A DNA stretch of 14,036 bases from Phycisphaerales bacterium (GCA_022447165.1 JAKVBR010000023.1:1-14036), one strand, 5' to 3'. Counted from the first letter of the stretch, positions 1 to 6,623 are shown. A program made the numbers and translations. The notes: a model not told the origin generated them from the letters alone.

Positions 1-1322
1 TGGCTTACATCGATTATTGGAATTGATTCTAAGTCAGGAATCTTCCACGGTTCAGCAGCATTGCCGAGCGATCCCTCTGAGAGAAAGATGACTGGGCACA
101 TCGCACGCGTTGCGAGCCGGACTGCTTCAATCGCCATGAAGAAACAATCGCCCGGACTTGATGCCGCAATCACGACAACTGGGCATTCGCCAGTGCGACC
201 AAACATCGATTGCAACAAGTCCGCTTGTTCTGACTTTGTTGGCATGCCGGTTGCGGGACCTGCACGCTGAACGTTTACCACAATGAGTGGCAGTTCCATC
301 ATCGCAGCAAGACCAACCGCTTCGGTTTTGAGTGCAAGCCCTGGACCTGATGTACCAGTAACGCCAATCTGCCCAGCAAACGATGCGCCGATTGCCGAGA
401 CTACTGCTGCAATTTCATCTTCTGCTTGGAATGTGCGAATGCCAAAGTGTTTAAGCCGTGCAAGTCCGTGCAGTACATCAGATGCTGGCGTAATTGGATA
501 ACTCGCATAGAACATTGGCTTGCCGACTTTTTCGACTGCAGTTGCTAGTCCTAGCACGAGTGCTTCGTTTCCTGAGATGCGTCTATATTCGCCGGACTCA
601 AGCGTTGCCGGTGCGACTTGGTATCTCGCTGGAAAGAGTTCTGCTGTTTCGCCGAAGTAATAGCCCGCTTTAATCGCACGACTGTTGAGTTCTGCAATCT
701 GCGGTTTTCCTTTGACAACGCCAAAGTAATGTGAAATTTTTTCGATGGTCGGTTCGACATCCCGCGAAAAGAGCCATGCAATGATGCCAAGTGCAAACAT
801 GTTTCGGCATCTGTCGACATCTTTAACAGAGACTTCTTCATCTTCTTTGATGAGTGATTCCCGGGTAAGCCGACTCATCGGCACTTTACAGATGCGGTAT
901 GTCGAGTTGAGCACTTCATCATCAAGTGGGTTGTAGTCCTCTTCGTACCCACACTTTTTTAGATTGCCTTTGTCGAATTCATCTTCGTTGACGATGATGA
1001 TGCCGCCCTCTTCAACGGTGTGCAGGTTGCTTTTGAAACCCGCAGGGTTCATCGCAACCATCGCATTGACGGCATCACCTGGAGTGTGAATTTCTTGACT
1101 TGAAAACTGAATTTGGTAGCCCGAGACGCCAAAAAGCGTGCCTCTTGGGGCTCTGATTTCTGCGGGGAAGTCTGGGGCAGTTGCGAAATCGTTCCCAGCA
1201 AGAGCAACGATATCTGTAAAGTGAGACCCCGTCAGTTGCATGCCATCGCCACTATCTCCACAAAAACGAACGGATACCGAAGGGAGTTGTGTTGAAGCAG
1301 AAGATTCTTCAGAAGTGATCAT
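1..1322 (-). CDS. korA: 2-oxoacid:ferredoxin oxidoreductase, fused gamma+alpha subunit (KorA-like), C-terminus cut by window edge
   Basis: Reading the minus strand from ATG at 1322 gives 440 codons without a stop up to the left edge. The family oxidatively decarboxylates 2-oxoacids (typically 2-oxoglutarate) to acyl-CoA while reducing ferredoxin, in the cytoplasm, together with a TPP/Fe-S beta subunit (KorB). The N-terminal gamma domain is at about residues 15-200 and carries CGDSGDGMQLTG (21-32). The alpha (pyrimidine-binding) domain begins near 250, with YPITPASDVL (275-284), GTSGPGLALKTEA (323-335) and QRAGPATGMPTKSEQADLLQ (352-371), all hallmarks of KorA-type subunits. Fused proteins of this kind usually run to about 560-650 residues, so 100-200 are missing off the edge. 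An in-frame TAA lies just upstream of the ATG, and an AAGGA sequence sits about 12 bases before it. korB would be expected next, outside the window. The exact 2-oxoacid substrate cannot be told from the sequence. Confidence 0.93.
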   Translation of the reverse strand, partial: MITSEESSASTQLPSVSVRFCGDSGDGMQLTGSHFTDIVALAGNDFATAPDFPAEIRAPRGTLFGVSGYQIQFSSQEIHTPGDAVNAMVAMNPAGFKSNLHTVEEGGIIIVNEDEFDKGNLKKCGYEEDYNPLDDEVLNSTYRICKVPMSRLTRESLIKEDEEVSVKDVDRCRNMFALGIIAWLFSRDVEPTIEKISHYFGVVKGKPQIAELNSRAIKAGYYFGETAELFPARYQVAPATLESGEYRRISGNEALVLGLATAVEKVGKPMFYASYPITPASDVLHGLARLKHFGIRTFQAEDEIAAVVSAIGASFAGQIGVTGTSGPGLALKTEAVGLAAMMELPLIVVNVQRAGPATGMPTKSEQADLLQSMFGRTGECPVVVIAASSPGDCFFMAIEAVRLATRAMCPVIFLSEGSLGNAAEPWKIPDLESIPIIDVS

Positions 1323-1361
1323 GGAATGCCAAAATCCTTAATGAGGCGGTGTTTGGCAGGC

Positions 1362-1390
1362 ATTGTATGCTGTATTGATGCCGTTATCAG
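1362..1390 (-). promoter_or_regulatory. Predicted sigma70-type promoter of korA
   Basis: On the minus strand, CTGATA (plus positions 1385-1390; 4 of 6 to the consensus) is followed after 17 bases by TACAAT (1362-1367; 5 of 6). Transcription would start near 1355, giving a leader of about 33 bases before the korA ATG at 1322. The position and spacing are good, but the call is by eye only. Confidence 0.4.
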
Positions 1391-1413
1391 CCGATTTTGG
1401 GGGAATGACAGAC

Positions 1414-1442
1414 TTTACTTCACCACCCTTCATTGGTAGAAT
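1414..1442 (+). promoter_or_regulatory. Predicted sigma70-type promoter of the small basic protein gene and aquaporin
   Basis: TTTACT (1414-1419; 4 of 6) and TAGAAT (1437-1442; 5 of 6) are separated by exactly 17 bases. The predicted start near 1449 lies just upstream of a GGAG ribosome binding site (1457-1460) and the ATG at 1468. This supports 1468 as the true start, because longer versions of the frame would begin upstream of or inside the promoter. Confidence 0.45.
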
Positions 1443-1467
1443 ACGCGGCTCAACACGGAGAATACCG

Positions 1468-1800
1468 ATGGCAACTACAGCAGATTTAATTGTTCCAAAT
1501 ACAGATGTAACGTTCACGATTGCAAAAGAACCAAGTCGACCTGCAGCACGCAAGACGATTGAGCGATTGATGTGGATGCAACCATCATGTGTGAAAGACC
1601 TTTCAATGCTTCAACGCCGTCGTAAGCAGAAAGACATTAAGTACACAATCCGTGCTGGTCGTGTTTGGTTTGATCGCCCACGAGCAACAAGAACTGCTCG
1701 TTGCGTCAAAGGTGAATCATTCACACTTTCAGTGACCCCGCACATCGTCAACGACCTCAAAAGCGTTGCGAAGTATCTTGAAGCAGCTCCTGCTTCATAA
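1468..1800 (+). CDS. Small basic protein of unknown function (110 aa)
   Basis: I do not recognise this protein. The open frame extends back to 1363, but GGAG at 1457-1460 lies 7 bases before ATG 1468 and a likely promoter covers the earlier part, so 1468 is preferred. The product is 110 residues and rich in Arg/Lys. Residues 11-20 and 58-68 look like beta strands (for example KYTIRAGRVWF), 24-35 and 42-55 like helices with the basic cluster QRRRKQK (49-55), and 91-105 like a C-terminal helix. There is no signal peptide or membrane segment. The stop is 10 bases before the aquaporin start, so the two are probably co-transcribed. The net charge would fit nucleic-acid or ribosome binding, but that is inference only. 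Codon usage resembles the neighbours and the predicted promoter and ribosome site support a real gene. Confidence 0.7.
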   Translation: MATTADLIVPNTDVTFTIAKEPSRPAARKTIERLMWMQPSCVKDLSMLQRRRKQKDIKYTIRAGRVWFDRPRATRTARCVKGESFTLSVTPHIVNDLKSVAKYLEAAPAS

Positions 1801-1810
1801 GTGAGCCAAA

Positions 1811-2497
1811 ATGTTTAAAAAACAAGTTGCAGAATTTATCGGTGTCTTTGCACTGACTTTTGTTGGTGGCGGAGCAATCATTGTCACTTCGGGTCAAGAA
1901 CTCATTGCCATTTCACTTGCACACGGGCTTATTCTTGCAGTCATGGTTGCGTCACTCATGCACATCAGTGGTGCTCAGTTTAACCCTGCCGTTTCGATTG
2001 CCCTTGCAAGCCGAGGCAAACAATCTTGGGGTGAAGCGATTTCACTGAGCATCGTGCAACTTTTAGGCGGCATTGCAGCGGCATTCTTGCTCAAGGCAAC
2101 AATGGTCCCAGCATTTGAGTTTGCGAACTCGCATATTGGTGAAACGCTCGGTAAGTATTCAAACGCTTCCGATCCTGACATGCTGAGCGCTTGGCGCGTA
2201 CTTCTTCTTGAAGGTCTAGCGACATTCTTTTTGATGTGGGTCATTATGGGTGTTGCAGTTGACGGCAAGAATGCAAAACACAGTGGCATTGCAGCGCTTG
2301 CAATTGGCGGCGTGGTCGCAGCAGACATTTATTGTTTCGGTCCTGCGACTGGTGCTTCAATGAACCCAGCGCGTTCATTTGGTCCAGCACTCGTTGTGAG
2401 CGATTGGACGCTCCATTGGTGTTACTGGGTTGGTCCGATTGTTGGCGCAGCACTTGCAGCATTCGTCTATGACAGTGTCATGGGCACTGACGACTAA
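1811..2497 (+). CDS. Aquaporin / MIP-family channel with a TIP-like selectivity filter
   Basis: This is a six-helix inner-membrane channel of the major intrinsic protein family, for water or small neutral solutes. The two half-helices carry NPA motifs at 58-60 (QFNPAV) and 185-187 (SMNPARSFGPA). The length (228 aa) is typical of AqpZ-type proteins. Aligned by eye to E. coli AqpZ, the four aromatic/arginine filter positions are His38, Ile173, Ala182 and Arg188 instead of Phe/His/Thr/Arg. His/Ile/Ala/Arg is the pattern of some plant tonoplast intrinsic proteins, and the stretch around ASLAH-like helix 2 and GASMNPA also reads like that group. Wider permeability (water plus urea, ammonia or similar) is therefore possible, though inferred. 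The gene is probably in an operon with the preceding 110-aa gene. AAGTGAG, about 6 bases before the ATG, may act as the ribosome site. Its stop overlaps the stop of the convergent Nudix gene. Confidence 0.93.
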   Translation: MFKKQVAEFIGVFALTFVGGGAIIVTSGQELIAISLAHGLILAVMVASLMHISGAQFNPAVSIALASRGKQSWGEAISLSIVQLLGGIAAAFLLKATMVPAFEFANSHIGETLGKYSNASDPDMLSAWRVLLLEGLATFFLMWVIMGVAVDGKNAKHSGIAALAIGGVVAADIYCFGPATGASMNPARSFGPALVVSDWTLHWCYWVGPIVGAALAAFVYDSVMGTDD

Positions 2498-3096
2498 AGT
2501 AGCGATCGCATTGTTTGTGCTGCTGGGGTGAGCGGTGATGGGAATGATTTCACATCGCAAAACTGCAGTTCGTCATACTCCGAATTGTTCGTTTCACCAA
2601 CCACTTCAACTGTGTAAACGACTTCCCATGTTGAAACATCTTCGTCAAGAAAGATGCCAACCGCGATGGGCTGACCTTTCGCAGTAAGCCCTGTTTCTTC
2701 TTGCAACTCTCTGAGAATGTTTTGTTCAAGCGATTGCTGTGGTTCCACCGTTCCAGATGGCGCAAACTCCCACATGCCCTTGTAGGAATGCACATCAGAA
2801 CTTCTCAGTCCAAGAAGCAGTTTGCCATCATTGTCACACAGCGCGTTCACGCCAAGTGGTTTGATTCCACAGTTGCCCACTGCATGAAATCGATATGAAG
2901 TGATTGCACATTGAATCGTTGCCCCGCCATAGCCATTGCGATGTACTCCAAGAACGTGATAGATATCACCATCGACATAGTTAGGATTCGATTCGCGAAG
3001 TGCTTCCCACTGCAAATCGACATGACTGATGTCCACATCAGGCACGAATCGTTCATCGTGGCATTGAATGACTGGCGGTCTTCGAAGTCGAATCAA
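2494..3096 (-). CDS. Nudix hydrolase
   Basis: This 200-residue protein has a Nudix box at residues 115-137. It has Gly115, Arg129-Glu130, Glu133-Glu134 and Gly136, so the REUXEE metal-binding core is intact, but the first conserved Glu of the box (position 121) is Gln. Nudix enzymes hydrolyse nucleoside diphosphates linked to another group; the substrate here cannot be named. The fold precedes the box with GVNALCDNDGKLLLGLRSS (82-100). The N-terminal 75 residues are an additional region that I could not assign. Translation most likely begins at TTG 3096, whose TTGA overlaps the TGA of the upstream aldehyde dehydrogenase, and no ATG or GTG follows nearby, so the pair is probably translationally coupled. 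The 3' end shares CTAA with the aquaporin stop on the other strand. Confidence 0.88.
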   Translation of the reverse strand: MIRLRRPPVIQCHDERFVPDVDISHVDLQWEALRESNPNYVDGDIYHVLGVHRNGYGGATIQCAITSYRFHAVGNCGIKPLGVNALCDNDGKLLLGLRSSDVHSYKGMWEFAPSGTVEPQQSLEQNILRELQEETGLTAKGQPIAVGIFLDEDVSTWEVVYTVEVVGETNNSEYDELQFCDVKSFPSPLTPAAQTMRSLL

Positions 3097-4634
3097 CCGA
3101 ACTCAATACCTTGAGCAAGGGGCATGTCTGCACTCCAGTTGGACGTGCACGTTTGACGACGCATGTATGCCTTCCAACTGTCTGAGCCAGATTCGCGACC
3201 ACCGCCTGTGTCTTTTTCACCACCAAACGCGCCGCCGATTTCTGCACCACTTGTTCCGATGTTTACGTTTGCGATACCACAGTCTGAGCCCTCTGGTGAA
3301 AGGAAGCGACCTGCATTCCGCATTGAGTTTGTAAAGATTGCACTTGATAGACCTTGGTCTACTTCGTTGTGCATTTCAAGCGCTTCGTCGAGTGTTTCGA
3401 TTGTGAAGACATAAAGAATCGGTGCGAATGTCTCTTCTTTGACGACTTCTGGCATCGACGCGCCTTTGGGAACGCGAACGATTGTTGGCTCGACGTAGTT
3501 GCCCGGAGTGTCAGCGAATCGTTCGATTCCTTCAACACCGCCGCAAAGAATCTCGCATCCTTCGCTTGTTGCTTGCTCAATTGACGAACGCATGTTCTCG
3601 ACTGCTACTTCATTGATGAGTGGTCCCATGAGGGTTCCATCTTCGAGTGGGTTGCCGATGTTGACTTGCTTATATGCATTGAGGAGACCATCAACGACTT
3701 TATCAACGACGGATTCATGACAGAGAAGACGGCGAGTTGATGTACATCGTTGTCCTGCTGTGCCAACTGCGCCAAAGAGAGTGCCGCGGATGACCATGTC
3801 AAGGTCAGCATCTTCCATAATGATGATTGCGTTGTTACCGCCGAGTTCAAGAAGTGAGCGGCCGAGTCGTCCACCGACAACCTCACCGACACGCTTGCCC
3901 ATTCTGCATGAGCCAGTCGCTGAGATGAGTGGAAGTCGTCTATCTGCAATCATTGGTTCGCCGACTGCTTCGACTGTTCCGATGATGAGACCAAAGACGT
4001 CGCATGGGTCGCCATGTTCTGGCGTGAATATGTCTTGGTTTCGCATGACTTCGTGCGCGACGTTTGTCATTGCGATTGCTGTGAGCGGTGTAATGTCACT
4101 TGGTTTCCAGACCATGGTGTCACCGCAGACTGCTGCGAGCATGGAATTCCATGCCCAGACTGCAACGGGGAAGTTAAACGCTGAGATGATTCCGATGGTG
4201 CCAAGCGGTTGCCACTGTTCAATCATTTGATGGCGTGGGCGTTCCGATGCAATCGTTAATCCATAAAGTTGTCGGGATAGACCGACTGCGAAGTCAGCGA
4301 TGTCGATGCATTCAACGACTTCGCCAATGCCTTCAGCGAGAATTTTTCCGCATTCCATGGAGACGAGTTCGCCAAGGGGTTGCTCATATTCTCTAAACGC
4401 GTTGCCAATCCGGCGAACGAGTTCACCACGCTTTGGCGCTGGGAGCATTCGCCACTCTTTGAATACAGCGTTACTTCGCTCGACTTGGGCGTTGTATTCT
4501 TCAGTTGTTTGTTTCCGAACTGCAGCAATGGGTTCTCCAGTTGCTGGGTTGTATGAAATGATGTGATCGTCAGTTGCCTCAGATGGTTCGCAGACGAGTG
4601 GGTGTTGGATGAGGTGAGTTAAAGTTGTAGTCAT
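3093..4634 (-). CDS. amaB: ALDH7-family aldehyde dehydrogenase (antiquitin-like, 2-aminoadipate-6-semialdehyde dehydrogenase type)
   Basis: This is a full-length (513 aa) NAD(P)-dependent aldehyde dehydrogenase. It shows FNFPVAVW with the catalytic Asn154, ELGGNN with the general base Glu263, GTAGQRCTSTRR with the nucleophile Cys297, and KEETFAPILYVF. The C-terminal stretch, with SGSDSWKAYMRR followed by QTCTSNWSADMPLAQGI, is the signature of the ALDH7/antiquitin branch, whose best known reaction is oxidation of 2-aminoadipate-6-semialdehyde to 2-aminoadipate in lysine breakdown. A role in lysine or general aldehyde metabolism is inferred from family membership. It is the first gene of a two-gene minus-strand unit with the Nudix gene (4-base TTGA overlap) and lies 42 bases from the divergent CoA-transferase gene. 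The substrate assignment is less sure than the family. Confidence 0.93.
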   Translation of the reverse strand: MTTTLTHLIQHPLVCEPSEATDDHIISYNPATGEPIAAVRKQTTEEYNAQVERSNAVFKEWRMLPAPKRGELVRRIGNAFREYEQPLGELVSMECGKILAEGIGEVVECIDIADFAVGLSRQLYGLTIASERPRHQMIEQWQPLGTIGIISAFNFPVAVWAWNSMLAAVCGDTMVWKPSDITPLTAIAMTNVAHEVMRNQDIFTPEHGDPCDVFGLIIGTVEAVGEPMIADRRLPLISATGSCRMGKRVGEVVGGRLGRSLLELGGNNAIIIMEDADLDMVIRGTLFGAVGTAGQRCTSTRRLLCHESVVDKVVDGLLNAYKQVNIGNPLEDGTLMGPLINEVAVENMRSSIEQATSEGCEILCGGVEGIERFADTPGNYVEPTIVRVPKGASMPEVVKEETFAPILYVFTIETLDEALEMHNEVDQGLSSAIFTNSMRNAGRFLSPEGSDCGIANVNIGTSGAEIGGAFGGEKDTGGGRESGSDSWKAYMRRQTCTSNWSADMPLAQGIEFG

Positions 4635-4676
4635 TCCGGTATTCTAGCAGGACAGACAATTGGTAACATACGAAGC

Positions 4677-5324
4677 ATGCCACTAGATAGAAATGGAATT
4701 GCCAAGCGTGCCGCCCAAGAGTTAAGAGACGGTTTTTACGTCAATTTAGGGATTGGGATGCCAACTCTCGTCGCTAATTATGTCCCAGATGGGATGCAAG
4801 TTTGGCTTCAATCAGAGAATGGCCTGCTTGGGATGGGCGAGTTTCCTACTGAAGATCACGTCGATGCTGACCTCATCAATGCTGGTAAACAGACGGTCAC
4901 CGCTGTGGATGGAGCAAGTTACTTTTCATCTTCTGATTCGTTTGCGATGATTCGAGGCGGGCACATCAACCTTGCGATTCTTGGGGCGATGGAAGTTTCC
5001 CAAGAAGGCGATTTAGCGAATTGGATGGTGCCTGGCAAAATGATTAAGGGCATGGGCGGGGCGATGGATTTAGTTGCGGGCGTGAAGAAAGTTGTGGTCA
5101 TCATGGATCACGTCACTCGCAAGGGCGATCCAAAACTCATACCGTCCTGCACCCTCCCGCTCACGGGACTTCGCTGCGTCGATATGGTGATTACGGATTT
5201 ATGCGTGATGGAAATGAATGAAGACGCAAAGCGATTCGAGATTACCGAACTCGCGCCAGACGTTTCCATCGACGAAGTCCTTGCAAAGACCACTGCTGAA
5301 GTGCTCGTATCTGACAGGGTGTAA
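4677..5324 (+). CDS. scoB: 3-oxoacid CoA-transferase, subunit B
   Basis: This 215-residue protein matches the beta subunit of the acetoacetate/3-oxoadipate:succinyl-CoA transferase family, which moves CoA between succinyl-CoA and a 3-oxoacid. NLGIGMPTLVANY (23-35) is followed by SENGLLGMGEFP (46-57) with the catalytic Glu47 that forms the glutamyl-CoA intermediate. KGMGGAMDLVAG and PSCTLPLTGLRCVDMVITDL are also typical of ScoB/AtoA-type subunits. The length is normal for the B subunit. The A subunit usually sits directly upstream, but here the upstream neighbour is a divergent dehydrogenase and the downstream neighbour is on the other strand, so the partner must be elsewhere. No strong ribosome site is seen before the ATG. 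The acceptor acid (acetoacetate or 3-oxoadipate) cannot be decided from sequence. Confidence 0.9.
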   Translation: MPLDRNGIAKRAAQELRDGFYVNLGIGMPTLVANYVPDGMQVWLQSENGLLGMGEFPTEDHVDADLINAGKQTVTAVDGASYFSSSDSFAMIRGGHINLAILGAMEVSQEGDLANWMVPGKMIKGMGGAMDLVAGVKKVVVIMDHVTRKGDPKLIPSCTLPLTGLRCVDMVITDLCVMEMNEDAKRFEITELAPDVSIDEVLAKTTAEVLVSDRV

Positions 5325-5340
5325 TCACTCCGACTTTTTT
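5317..5340 (+). terminator. Weak candidate terminator of scoB
   Basis: GGGTG (5317-5321) can pair with CACTC (5326-5330, one G-U pair) across the scoB stop codon, and a run of six T follows at 5335-5340. The stem is short. The downstream stretch to about 5380 is strongly pyrimidine-rich on the plus strand. Confidence 0.25.
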
Positions 5341-5384
5341 CTCCCCTTCTGCCTTTCCGCACTTTTCCACATTCCTTTCACAGA

Positions 5385-5406
5385 GGATCTGGTCCCGGAC
5401 CAGACC
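5385..5406. repeat. Near-perfect palindrome between convergent scoB and fliA
   Basis: TCTGGTCC (5388-5395) and GGACCAGA (5397-5404) form a perfect inverted repeat around a single C. The pairing extends to 10 base pairs if A5387 is bulged (GG at 5385-5386 with CC at 5405-5406). No T run follows on either strand, so it does not look like a standard intrinsic terminator. It could be a hairpin in the 3' UTR of either convergent transcript or a protein-binding site. Confidence 0.5.
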
Positions 5407-5423
5407 CTCATGTTGTGGCGCGT

Positions 5424-5458
5424 AAAAAAACGCCGCATCTTCCGTGACACGACGTTTT
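5424..5458 (-). terminator. Intrinsic terminator of fliA
   Basis: On the minus strand, 23 bases after the fliA stop, AAAACGTCGTG pairs with a later GCGGCGTTTT (including two or three G-U pairs), and the sequence ends in seven consecutive T (plus positions 5424-5430). This is the usual shape of a Rho-independent terminator with an A-tract on its 5' side. Some function in the opposite direction for scoB is possible because the outer stem is A/T symmetrical. Confidence 0.5.
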
Positions 5459-5481
5459 GAAGGAACAAATTGTTTCTGTAA

Positions 5482-6327
5482 TCAGAATTCTTTTGAGCGA
5501 TGCTGCATCTGTGCTTTGAGTCGAGCCAAAATTGATGAGTGCATCTGGCTAACACGTGACTCAGACAAGTCGAGCGTTAAACCGATTTCTTTCATTGTCA
5601 TTTCTTCGTAGTAATACAGAATGACGATGAGTTTCTCTGCTCGCGAAAGCCCTTTGGTCAACAACAACTGTAAATCTTTACGCTGCAAATCGAGCACAGG
5701 ATTCTCTTGACGCTGGTCTTGAATGACATCGATTTCTTGAACTTCTTTTGAAGAATCAGAGTCATACGCTTTTCGGTTGAGCGAAGTCATGCCGATCGGG
5801 CGAGAGTCTTTTTCAATCTTTTCAAACTCGTCCTTATCGATTTCAAGGAAGTCCATGATTTGATCTTCAGTGGCTTTGTTGCCGGTTTCCATTTCAATTG
5901 ACTTGCGAGCACGGTCTACCTTGGTAGAACGAGAACGCACAAGACGCGGAACCCAGTCCATCGCACGAAGTTCGTCATAGATAGCACCGCGGATACGCTG
6001 CGTGCAATAGGTTTCAAATTTAAAACCACGCTCGAGGTCGTATGCGTCAATGGCTTGCATCAAGCCAAAGAGTCCTGCTGAGTACAAATCATCAACATCC
6101 ACTTCCGATGGCAGTTTCTGATGTACCCGTTCAGCGGTATACCGAACAAGTTGCAGGTAATGCTCCATAAGCACATTTCTAATTTCAAGCGTTGGTTCTA
6201 CTTTGTAGATCATCCATACTTCTAGCAATTCCATTTCACCGGATGGCGTTTGCACAACGACATCCAAGCCCTTTGGAATCTTTCCTTGTAGTGATGATCT
6301 AATTGATTCAACTGAGACAGTTGGCAT
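5482..6327 (-). CDS. fliA: FliA/WhiG-family RNA polymerase sigma factor (sigma28 type)
   Basis: This is a 281-residue alternative sigma factor. Region 2 (about 53-125) contains DVDDLYSAGLFGLMQAID and FETYCTQRIRGAIYDELRAM followed by DWVPR, diagnostic of the FliA group. Region 3 is at about 131-180 and region 4 (about 222-273) has the helix-turn-helix MTMKEIGLTLDLSESRVSQM. FliA directs late flagellar and chemotaxis promoters and is normally held by the anti-sigma factor FlgM. Compared with the roughly 240-255 residues usual for FliA, it has about 30-35 extra N-terminal residues (1-45). The start is well supported by AAGGAG six bases upstream. It lies downstream of, and in the same direction as, the FlhA-FlhF gene, matching common flagellar gene order, but with its own promoter and terminator. 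Confidence 0.93.
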   Translation of the reverse strand: MPTVSVESIRSSLQGKIPKGLDVVVQTPSGEMELLEVWMIYKVEPTLEIRNVLMEHYLQLVRYTAERVHQKLPSEVDVDDLYSAGLFGLMQAIDAYDLERGFKFETYCTQRIRGAIYDELRAMDWVPRLVRSRSTKVDRARKSIEMETGNKATEDQIMDFLEIDKDEFEKIEKDSRPIGMTSLNRKAYDSDSSKEVQEIDVIQDQRQENPVLDLQRKDLQLLLTKGLSRAEKLIVILYYYEEMTMKEIGLTLDLSESRVSQMHSSILARLKAQMQHRSKEF

Positions 6328-6333
6328 GGTCTA

Positions 6334-6339
6334 CTCCTT
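6334..6339 (-). promoter_or_regulatory. Strong ribosome binding site of fliA
   Basis: The minus strand reads AAGGAG six bases before the ATG at 6327. This is the best Shine-Dalgarno match in the window and fixes the fliA start, including its N-terminal extension. Confidence 0.8.
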
Positions 6340-6416
6340 GACCCTTACACTAGACAAGCATACACATGCATGCTTTCCAATTCATCCTGCCGATCCTTGG
6401 CAACGATGTTGTGAAA

Positions 6417-6446
6417 ACTATACCATGTTGCACGAGGGATGTTCAA
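6417..6446 (-). promoter_or_regulatory. Predicted sigma70-type promoter of fliA
   Basis: On the minus strand, TTGAAC (plus 6441-6446; 5 of 6) is followed after 18 bases by TATAGT (6417-6422; 5 of 6). Transcription would begin near 6410, leaving a leader of about 80 bases before the fliA ATG. The sigma factor thus appears to be made from a housekeeping-type promoter independent of the upstream flhA-flhF gene. Confidence 0.55.
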
Positions 6447-6465
6447 GGAAATGTAAAGGGGTTTT

Positions 6466-6517
6466 GTCATGAAATTCAAAATGTCAATCTTTTGACACAC
6501 TCATATGAAAGTCATGA
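6466..6517. promoter_or_regulatory. Candidate operator region upstream of the fliA promoter
   Basis: A perfect inverted repeat TGTCAA-TCTT-TTGACA lies at 6482-6497, flanked almost symmetrically by two copies of GTCATGA (6466-6472 and 6511-6517). The whole block sits 20-75 bases upstream of the predicted -35 box of fliA, a position suited to a transcription activator or repressor. No regulator can be named. Confidence 0.35.
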
Positions 6518-6568
6518 GCAAGCACTTTTCATTCACTTATTCCCACTGCTTCCCGTTTTTTTATTTAT

Positions 6569-6623
6569 TGTAAAAATGCCGTTTTCAGTGAAAGAAGCCT
6601 GTTTTACAGCCCTAACTGGGCTG
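6569..6623. repeat. Inverted repeats downstream of flhA-flhF
   Basis: CAGCCC-TAACT-GGGCTG (6607-6623) is a perfect 6-bp hairpin beginning 23 bases after the flhA-flhF stop. Overlapping it, TGTAAAA (6569-6575) and TTTTACA (6602-6608) form a second, mutually exclusive inverted repeat. On the minus strand the hairpin is not followed by a T run, so it is at best a weak terminator or a 3'-end processing/stability element. Confidence 0.35.

Noticed and set aside
1363..1467. 35-codon upstream extension of the small basic protein
   Set aside because: The GGAG ribosome site and predicted promoter favour ATG 1468, and the extension overlaps the korA promoter region.
3760..4230. 156-codon plus-strand frame opposite the aldehyde dehydrogenase
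   Set aside because: It is a shadow of a highly conserved ALDH7 coding region; its composition follows from the codons of the real gene.
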